Of a stretch of 64,000 nt of DNA, positions 54,823-64,000 are shown one piece after another; within the stretch, counting starts at the first letter, position 1, and each line of letters opens with the position of its first letter. The stretch is taken from NCBI GenBank assembly GCA_039720395.1, contig CM077821.1:44927888-44991887 (forward strand), in the 5' to 3' direction. The translations under genes were made by a program, and so were the position numbers. The notes under the pieces were generated by a model, which ran no database searches, was not told the DNA's origin, and was given only the letters and a program-made list of their open reading frames with translations. The stretch comes from Liquidambar formosana. Its lineage: Eukaryota; Streptophyta; Magnoliopsida; Saxifragales; Altingiaceae.

Positions 54823-54849
54823 AGCAGCTTTTTCAGACTTCCTCAGATC

Positions 54850-56082
54850 ATGGGTAACCAACCCAATGTTCCAGTTTGTATAATGCCGGTCAGTTATAAA
54901 CAAATGGATAAAATGTCTCAAAGTTTTAATCAAATGAATTTTCAAAATCGTCCTAAAACAAATTAGGAGATAAAAGATTTTTATAATCCTGGTTTAAACC
55001 CAAAAACCTATCATCTTTTAAATAATATTTGGAAAACTCATTGCTTAAACCATAAAGCCAAGTTTAGAAGAAATATGTCCCAACTTGCTAAATTCTTGAA
55101 ATCATAAGAAGAAAAGCAAACTTTTATTCATTCTAAATTTGCTAATTTTGTTAAACAAGTGGATTGGCTTGAAGATTTTTCTGAAGAAAAAATCAATACT
55201 ACTATCAATTTGATGAATTTTACTGAACAACAAGAAAATTCATATCTTAATAAAGCTTTAAGAATATATTTGTTTAATAAAGGTAAAACAACTTTACCCA
55301 AAGAAATATTTTCAAATATTAATGACCGTGTTGAATACAATGAGATTAAACCCTTTCTCATTGAGTTTGCTGAAAATATTTATCTTGAAAAAGATATTCC
55401 AAAATTAAATTTTATTATCAATCATGAGATTTGGAATGTGCAAGCTGTTGAATGGGGAGTTGTTGGAACAATCCTTTTCGACTCCTTAGTATCCACTGCA
55501 TTTGTTGACTTTCCCGTCATAATCAAAACAATGATCTACACTGTGGTGAAACACTACAAATGGAGTAGATATTTAAAGTTTAAAATTTTTAATCATGCAG
55601 GATGGCGTCAGAGAGAACTGTTTTTTCAACCTTATCAAATCTGGAGCCTAGAACTTGCAACAGATAAAGACTTCATAAAAAATGAAGATCTTAAATTTTT
55701 GGATGGAGCAGAAAATCTTGATTTATCCTCTTATTATATAAATAATTATATTGTTCTAAAAAGAGAAGCACAAAATATCCGCAACTATCGCTCTTATAAA
55801 TTCATGATCAGCGATGGGAGGAGATTATTTTGCACAAATCTGATCACTTCTTATGTGGAGACAGTTGCCCAAAGAATGGCAGCTGATGAATTTCTCAATA
55901 ATATTTTCCATGGCCAAGTCACCGGTCCTATTGAACTAACAATGGATGCGGAAGAGCTGGTGGGCGTAGAAGACTATTATGATAATATTGTCAGCCAAAA
56001 TCAAGAAGATAATGGCGACAGTTTCTGGAATTCTCTCGATGAGGAAACACTTCATAATATCGATAATATGATGGAAGGATAA
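54850..56082 (+). pseudogene. Caulimovirid 3'-terminal ORF, unassigned; last 324 codons undamaged
   Basis: A frame starting near ATG 54850 follows the RNase H. It has stops at 54964-54966 and 55106-55108, then is open without a break from 55109 to TAA at 56080-56082. The last part is rich in aromatic and acidic residues (HAGWRQRELFFQPYQIWSLE) and ends with an acidic tail. Position corresponds to the transactivator/inclusion-body ORF of several caulimovirids or to the unknown second ORF of florendoviruses; I see no diagnostic motif for either. Confidence 0.6.
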
Positions 56083-56149
56083 AGCCAGCTAGGCAACCTC
56101 TAGGATTTCTGCAGAATTGGACACGTATAAAGAATACGTCCAATATTCA

Positions 56150-56460
56150 ACAACCAAAGAACATTACGTGGTATGCAGCATTCATGAAGTCTGACGCTTT
56201 TAAAAGAAGACAAAGACTTTTGAAAGGATTAGTCATAATCAATGACAGTATCACGTGAAAGAAGGAAGAGCCTACCCTCAAATGTAAAATGTATATAGTG
56301 TCTTGTGTTTTAAATGTGTTAGTTGTGAGTTGGTTTTGTAATCATTTTCACTTTTTGACTTTTACTTCTTATCTTTATTTTTCGTGTTGAGTTAAAGTCC
56401 GTAGTTGAAGTCCGAATCTGTCTATAAATAGGATAGACTTTCTTTTGTTCAAGCAGAGTC
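56150..56460 (+). promoter_or_regulatory. Pararetroviral promoter-like region
   Basis: Downstream of the last ORF there is a TGACG element (near 56191), a CACGTGAAAG word (near 56252) and a TATA box TATAAATA at 56423-56430. This is the same place as the pregenomic-RNA promoter of caulimoviruses. Activity is not known. Confidence 0.6.
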
Positions 56461-56578
56461 TTTTGGAAAGTCCAGAGAGTGAGAGCTAGAGTCTGTATAG
56501 AGAGAAGAGAAAGAGATTTGCTGAAGAAGAGAACTTTTTGTAAGTTTTCTTTAATCTTGTATAATATTTGTAATTATT

Positions 56579-56584
56579 AATAAA
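56579..56584 (+). terminator. Poly(A) signal of the pararetrovirus
   Basis: AATAAA lies about 155 bases after the TATA box, following a T-rich and TTTGTAA-type context, as in caulimovirid genomes where it lies shortly after the transcript start. Confidence 0.55.
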
Positions 56585-56632
56585 ATATGAGGTACTTTTT
56601 GTCAATATTGTATTTGTGTTTATACGTATTTT

Positions 56633-56680
56633 TGAGCCGAATCGTATAATATACTAACGAATCCGTGCTTTCTAAGTTCT
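56633..56680. repeat. Right inverted repeat bounding the pararetrovirus
   Basis: TGAGCCGAATCGTATAATAT and the following bases are the inverted partner of 49172-49217. The host-like duplicate GAATACCACTCTG starts after a short A-rich filler, at 56719. Confidence 0.85.
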
Positions 56681-56819
56681 TCTTAGCAAAAAATAAAAAA
56701 AATAAAAAAAAGAAAGAATACCACTCTGTTTTCTCAAGTTGCATTCCCATGCCCCAATAGCCCCAACTCACACAATAGCCACCCTTAAATGTCTGTGCGG
56801 GCTGACCAAGTTGCGATCA

Positions 56820-57212
56820 TGGGCGAAGCTACACAAGGATCAGGTACTGGGGTAATTGCCACACCTGAAATTTTTATTTTTGTTTCAAACTCAAAGTTTT
56901 TTTGAAGTAATATATTTGCCACTCATAATTTTTTATACCCTTTATTATTCTTTCTCACTCATCTCATATTTTATTTTTTTTCTCCATATAAAACCTCCAA
57001 TCCCCAGCCACCAATCTCTCATTCTCTTTATTTTTTTCCCTATTTTATCATTGGATTATAAATATTTGCAATTTTTCAATCCAAAATAACAATACAAGAT
57101 CACAAGAGAAAATTTTTAAACTAAAACTTCTTCCATTTTTTAAATTAGGACAGGGTACTAACAATTAACCAAAGTTCACCCCATCTAAACGAAATTCCTA
57201 GCTTTGCCCCTA
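56820..57212. mobile_element. Non-autonomous TIR element, GGGCGAAGCT family, copy 1
   Basis: The ends TGGGCGAAGCT and AGCTTTGCCCCTA are inverted repeats. The flanks GTTGCGATCA and GTTGCAATGA match at 8 of 10 positions, a probable target duplication. The interior is AT- and pyrimidine-rich. A related element is at 62257-62696, with the shared phrase CCAAAGTTCACC near the right end. Confidence 0.6.
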
Positions 57213-57225
57213 GTTGCAATGAATG

Positions 57226-57257
<32 letters not shown>

Positions 57258-57365
57258 TCAATGTGTAAATACAATGATTCATACAAATCCATTCGATATC
57301 ATCTAAATTAAAGGACTTGGTGAAGTCTCCCTGGGTAATTATTCTCCTAGGTAACAACACCATTA

Positions 57366-57690
57366 TAGTTGTATCCTAAATTAGCAACAAAATTCACCAC
57401 TCTATTTACTGGTATGTGCACATGAGAAACCATAACTCACTCAAATTGAGACAGAATGCAATTAATTTCCTCAATAAGGATAGTAATGCTCTAAAAGTGA
57501 TGACATGTTCCACTTAATGCATTAATTTCTTCTTAAGAATATCCTTTAATTTGAAACAATGTAATTCCTTTGTTTTGAGCCTCTCTTAAACCATTCCAGA
57601 GAGCACTACATTACTCTGCCATTAAAACATATGCATTTCCTAAACTAAGCGTTGAAGCCATTAGAGCTACTTCATCTTCATGAAGGACAT
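57366..57690 (-). pseudogene. LINE RNase H relic
   Basis: On the minus strand the frames give DEVALMASTLSLGNA, WNGLREAQNKGITLFQIKG, ILIEEINCILSQFE and VSHVHIPVNRVVNFVANLG. This is the C-terminal RNase H of plant L1 elements, with several stops. It is a short piece without the rest of the element. Confidence 0.7.
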
Positions 57691-57964
57691 AAGATGGGCG
57701 AATTTAGGAATTTAGTTTAAGGGAGACGAATTTTGAGAAGCTGAGGGAGAGGGGGATTGAGTCAGTGGGGGAATTGGGAGTTTTATATGGGTGGGGGGGA
57801 GGGAATTTGGTTTCATTCCGATTATGGAGCTCCCTCCTCTTTTGTATGCCGACTCCATGTGAACATTTCTTTTCCCATTTAACATATCTCATTTTCTTAT
57901 CAAATGAAAAAAAAAACATACATCCATTGGGACTCTGATAATTATTCAACAAAGTGTTCTTCAT
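57691..57964. other. Spacer
   Basis: No gene is recognised; it is G-rich on the plus strand. Confidence 0.35.
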
Positions 57965-58459
57965 CTAGATTATTCTGTCATATGGCCTAACCTTTTTTCC
58001 TTTTTTTTCTTTTCTTTTCTTTTCAACTGGTTAATAGTCATGTGGCCGTGAGTTAGCACGAAGATGGGTTTTAAACTCTGGCCTCTAGAACAATGAGGCT
58101 TTATCACGTATTCACATGCATCATTGCTGATAAGTGAAATTAGGAGCATCAATTCACAGTGGTCTCAAAAGCACCTAATCTCTTACCCAAAAAAAAAACA
58201 GGGCACCTAATCTTCTTGGGGACCAGAACCGGCTTTGGCCCAATAATTAATTTTTGTCTTCTCTACGTGAACCGGCATGTTATCCGTCTTTTTTCCTTCT
58301 CTCCTGCCATAAGGCTATCTTCTTCGTTTGTCTCATTATTAATAAATAAATAAATAAATAAAAGACTTATCTGTTACCTGATTTTGTTGAAGGGCAAAAA
58401 CAAAGTTCCATAAGCAGGCTGTTTTGCTCAATATTTCAATCCTTGAAATTTTGGGGAAG

Positions 58460-60626
<2,167 letters not shown>

Positions 60627-60853
60627 CCAAGTCAAAATTAATGTAAAGAAAGAAACAAACTAAACCTTCAAACTCCATTGCTTATACTTCGAAGGTGGTC
60701 AAGAGCCCTATAAATTGGGAGCATATCTTAATAAGCGTTCAGTTTATAGACAAACTGAATTTGTTTAATGTCTTTGTTGTTGTTGCTGTTGTAGTTGTCT
60801 ATGTAGATTAATGAAAAATATCACTTTATTAGTAATAATCAATCAACTTCAAC

Positions 60854-60967
60854 CTTTTCTTTCTTTTCTTTTTTTTCCCTTTTGGCAAACGTGAGTATCC
60901 CAAGCCTACTCCCGCTAAGGTTTGGGCCCAAACTAGTCCCATGCGGGCACGTGATGCACAATCCACG
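60854..60967 (-). mobile_element. Truncated SINE with 12-bp target duplication
   Basis: The direct repeat ATCAACTTCAAC (60842-60853 and 60968-60979) flanks a 114-base insert that starts with a T-rich tract, that is, an A-rich tail on the minus strand. On the minus strand it has GTGCCCGCATGGGACTAG and GCGGGAGTAGGCTTGGGATA, typical of plant Au-like SINEs. The first unit of the duplication has the uninterrupted site. Confidence 0.65.
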
Positions 60968-60984
60968 ATCAACTTCAACTTTCA

Positions 60985-61696
60985 GCCAAGGAGGGTGTTC
61001 AGAGATCAGCTCCATTTGTAGCATGGTTCTAATTCATTTTTGGTGATGGTTGAGGCTGTTAATGGGAAATGGTTTATGGATTTCAGCCTTGGGTAGGTTT
61101 TTTTCTATATTGCTACCAGGTTTTTGCAGCTCTATGTAACGCTTTGGTGCAGTGATTGATGCTTCAAGGGGGTTTGATGCTAGTTGTTCTACTGGAGTAC
61201 TGGGCTCTGTTTTTTGAAGTGGTCTTCGGCCTTGTGTAGGTTTTTTCTAAACTGCTATGGGATTTTTGCTACTGTATGTAAGGCTTTGGTGCAATGACTG
61301 TTGCTTTGAGGGGGTTTGATGCTATTTGTTCTGCTGGGTTGTGCTTTTCGAAGTGTTTCATTCTTCGGTAAGTTTTTGTTAGGTGGGATGGCTTTCTGCT
61401 GGTATCTCTTGGGGTGCCTGGTAACTATTGTCCTTTTCTTCGATGTCCTTGTTGCGGGTTCAAAGTTTTTAGCTCTCATGTTTCTTGGGAGGTTTTCTGG
61501 GCATCTTTTTTTGTGTGTCTTTTTAGTTTTGTAAGGATGGGGACGTGGGGTGTTGTTTTACATAAATATCTCTTATGGTTGGGCGGTACCTGTTTTTAGC
61601 AGAGCTGTTTTGAATATATGTTTGTAGTTTATGGGTTTGCTTGTATTACATTTGGCATTCATATAATTCCTTTTGCTTACCAGGGAAAAAAAAAAA
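60985..61696 (+). mobile_element. LINE-like 3' end with poly(A) tail
   Basis: The stretch ends in a 13-base A tract (61686-61698), followed by TCGACTTTTACAG, which resembles TCAACTTTCAG just left of it, a probable target duplication. Inside, a unit of about 140 bases occurs twice (from about 61088 and 61230; shared TTTGGTGCA and GGGGGTTTGATGCTA). Repeats of this kind are common in LINE 3' UTRs. No coding domain is seen. Confidence 0.5.
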
Positions 61697-61816
61697 AATC
61701 GACTTTTACAGTAGCCTAGTGGAGAATAGCAATCTCTATAATAAAATATATATATAAAAATCGACTTTTACAGTAGCCTAGTGGAGAATAGCAATCTCTA
61801 TAATAAAATATATATA
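61697..61816. repeat. 62-bp direct tandem duplication
   Basis: The unit starting ATCGACTTTTACAGTAGCC is present at 61697 and again at 61759, nearly identical, ending in an AT microsatellite. Confidence 0.9.
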
Positions 61817-61820
61817 TATA

Positions 61821-62256
61821 TATAAAGTTGTTAGCTGCTAAAATCTTCTTCCTTGACAGCTTAAAGGAAATATGAACAAGCCTAATCTAACATCAACTTT
61901 AGTGAAATTGGTATCCTAAAAATAACTCTTTAAATTTACATACTGCTAATGAAGCAATTGAAGAATTAGAAGTTAATATAGTCTAAGATCAGACAAATGT
62001 CAGAGTCTCCTTTGGGGTGGCCAGATCTCTTCGTAATCTTCTTTGTCCTCGGTGTTTCACGTTCTCTAATTTGTCGTCTTTCTCCTTCATGCTCTCACTG
62101 CATGGCTAGTTGTGGACTTCCATATCGGCTCTCCTCAGGGAATTTCTCATCTAATGCTTTCTCCTCCTTTGGGTTATCTCACATCTCCTCCTCTTACTTG
62201 TTCTTTCCTTCCTTGGTCCAATTCATATCTGTATACATATGCAGTATAAGCGTTCA
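61821..62256. other. Spacer, 3' flank of SDR gene 3
   Basis: No gene is recognised; an open frame at 61997-62332 has no family match. Confidence 0.35.
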
Positions 62257-62696
62257 AGGATGGAGCCAGCACGTACTTAGGGAGGGCAGCTGCCTCCGCT
62301 CATTTTTTTCCCAAAAATGTTTTATACCTTAATTTTTTTAATTTTTCTTTTGAAATTTCAGATTTACTTCACCTAATTGTTTTAATATCCTTTATTTTTA
62401 TTTCCCACCCCTCTCTCTCTCTTTTTTTTTTTATCTCTTTTTTCTTTTTTATCTTTTCTTGCCCATAAAAACCCCAATCCTTTCTTTTAATTTCTCATTT
62501 TGTACAACGCTTTCAAAAAATGGGACCTTGTCAAGGATAATTTTAAATGTATTTAAATTGAAAGATGATTTATCAATGGATTATAAATTTTAGTAATTTT
62601 TTCTATATCAAAATCACAAGATGAAAGAAAATTTATAAGTGATACTAACAACCAGCCAAAGTTCACCTCCCCTGAGCTAAATTCTTAGCTCTGGCA
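62257..62696. mobile_element. Non-autonomous TIR element, copy 2
   Basis: It is related to 56820-57212: left tip GGATGGAGCCAG, right tip AGCTCTGGCATC, and the shared CCAAAGTTCACCTCCCC. It interrupts the duplicated segment just before CATCTATACTATT, which is continuous in the first unit at 49131. Confidence 0.5.
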
Positions 62697-63089
62697 TCAT
62701 CTATACTATTATTGAAAGTGAATTAAATACCACTTTGTTCTCTCAAGTAGCATTCCCATTCCTCAATGACCCTACTCACACAGCAACCAGCCTTCTAATT
62801 TCTATGCTCTAGCGATGATTACCAATGAACTGCAGTTATGAAGAATCCCACCCGCCAGAGCTCCATCTCTGTGGAGAAAGAATCGTGTTAATGGGACTGA
62901 TAAAATACCTAGTGAGAAAACCAAAGAAGTGTCTGAGAATTTAATCCACGAGGGAAATTAAGAATCAAAAGACTCGTTATAAAGCCAAATCCACAAGCAT
63001 TAATTAGTTTTAGATATCACAAGAGCTTTCCATGCACTAAAAATGTCTCTTATTTCCTTCACTCCATAAGTGATAAATAGTTGCAATAA

Positions 63090-63330
63090 ATGCAACCATT
63101 TTAACCCAATCGGCAAGAAACAGCACCCCTCTTAAAGCTTTCCTGCACCCAACGTCGTTACCCCATTTGAAAATTTGCATTCCAAAAACAGATGCTTTTG
63201 GTACTCATTACTCTGCTGGCACAAAATACACAGCCAAAATACCTTTATCCATCAACATACTTTGAGCCACAAAATAAATCTGCAACTAGGACTACAAAAA
63301 ACTTCCCGCCTATTAGCTCATTGCACCTCT
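63090..63330 (-). pseudogene. LINE zf-RVT relic
   Basis: On the minus strand the peptide SCRFILWLKVC, a stop, then CILCQQSNEYQKHLFLECKF is the zf-RVT zinc-binding domain of plant L1 elements. It is broken by stops and lies on the opposite strand to the large LINE at 35660. Confidence 0.7.
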
Positions 63331-64000
63331 CTTCGTAAACCAAGTTGTGCCACGTGACCACACATTGTCATCTTTACTTCCAAGATTAAAAATAACGCTT
63401 TGTTATGACCTGCCACATTTCAAAGTGTCTTCATCCATTGCACCAGGTAAGTTCCAGCGATTCCTAGCAGAACTTACTATTCTTACAAGTAAATATCTGT
63501 TATTATCCATTAACAGATTTTCTTACATTGTGGGGCTCTCCTATAATCTATCTAAATAAGCTTTTCCATGCATTAACATTAAGCAAAAAGTCTCTGTGAT
63601 GTGGGATTCATGTTTCTTGTTTTTATGCCAAAACATCTCGTTGAATGTCTGCTGGAATTGTGAATAACTTGAATTTTCAAAATTTTCTGATTGCGGGTTG
63701 AGGCTGGTTTGGTTGTTTGGCGATTGGATGGTCCAATAAACTTATTACAACCTTTGTCAATTTGTGGATAATATGACAATGTGTTGGGCCACAAACACAA
63801 AGTCCAGTGTATGAATTAATGCAACAATATTGTTGGAAATTTTGTACAATGAGATATATAATAACACTCCAAATATTACAAATTCTTGAAGATACAAATA
63901 ACTGAAACTAAGAATAAAGGAATGACTTATTGCGGTCGTTGTTTGATGGCTAAAGCACGGAAAAGAACCGTTGTCCTTGAAACCGATTTCGTCCCCTCGA
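63331..64000. other. Right-end spacer
   Basis: It contains the block 63523-63690 related to 30466-30660. No gene is recognised up to the window end. Confidence 0.4.

Larger units (their letters stand above)
49172..56680 (+). mobile_element. Endogenous caulimovirid (pararetrovirus) copy, roughly full length and broken
   Basis: A linear copy of about 7.5 kb, more AT-rich and purine-rich than its surroundings. The order on the plus strand is tRNA-Met primer-binding site, coat-protein region with acidic stretch and zinc knuckle, movement-protein-like region, aspartic protease, reverse transcriptase and RNase H, one more long ORF, then a TATA box and poly(A) signal. There is no integrase and there are no LTRs, which excludes Ty3/Gypsy and Copia elements. 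Several stops and frame changes break the polyprotein region. The coat domain ahead of the movement domain is the arrangement I know from cavemo- and solendoviruses; genus assignment is inference. Its ends are an imperfect inverted repeat of about 45 bp. Confidence 0.88.

Noticed and set aside
49172..56716. Ty3/Gypsy LTR retrotransposon
   Set aside because: There are no direct LTRs, no polypurine tract/LTR pair and no integrase between RNase H and the next ORF; a zinc-knuckle capsid region, a movement-like region and a downstream promoter fit a caulimovirid.

Overview
This window is a piece of a flowering-plant nuclear chromosome. The evidence is spliced genes with GT..AG introns, plant-specific protein families (DUF604 glycosyltransferase, QALGGH zinc fingers, tropinone-reductase-like SDRs, an NLR fragment), AT-rich spacers, L1-type LINEs, plant MITEs and an endogenous pararetrovirus. 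The style of the repeats suggests a eudicot, perhaps woody; the species cannot be told from the sequence.

Layout. 1-2,038 (minus): 5' part of a DUF604/GT31-like glycosyltransferase gene that runs off the window. 2.0-8.2 kb: spacer with foldback MITEs and tandem duplications. 8.25-8.74 kb and 17.28-18.12 kb (both minus): two intronless SUPERMAN-clade C2H2 repressor-type transcription factors, each with one QALGGH finger and a C-terminal EAR motif. 18.3-28.4 kb: non-coding spacer with MITEs.

28.4-60.6 kb (plus): a tandem array of tropinone-reductase-like short-chain dehydrogenase genes sharing one five-exon structure. Gene 1 (28,427-30,410) and gene 3 (58,460-60,626) look intact. Gene 2 (44,811-48,098) is open throughout, but its catalytic Tyr is His. 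A pseudogene copy has exons 3 and 4 at 31.4-31.95 kb and a probable exon 5 at 43.8 kb, separated by about 11.8 kb of nested insertions: SINEs, a TIR transposon, a foldback MITE, a 5.9 kb L1-type LINE, a Tourist-like MITE and a broken NLR fragment. Gene 2 and gene 3 lie in two copies of a tandem segmental duplication. A Pack-MULE-like element with a perfect 9-bp target duplication sits in intron 4 of gene 2, and a Tourist-like MITE sits in intron 4 of gene 3.

49.2-56.7 kb: a roughly full-length, broken endogenous caulimovirid inserted downstream of gene 2. It shows a tRNA-Met primer-binding site, coat-protein zinc knuckle, movement-protein-like region, protease, reverse transcriptase and RNase H, a further long ORF, then a promoter-like region and poly(A) signal. 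It is bounded by an unusual imperfect inverted repeat of about 45 bp. 56.8-64 kb holds more TIR elements, LINE relics, a truncated SINE and short tandem duplications.

The array's SDR enzymes probably reduce small carbonyl metabolites with NADPH; substrates cannot be read from sequence. The most interesting structures are the degenerated catalytic site of gene 2, the pararetrovirus with its inverted-repeat ends and one long undamaged ORF, and the Pack-MULE-like element.
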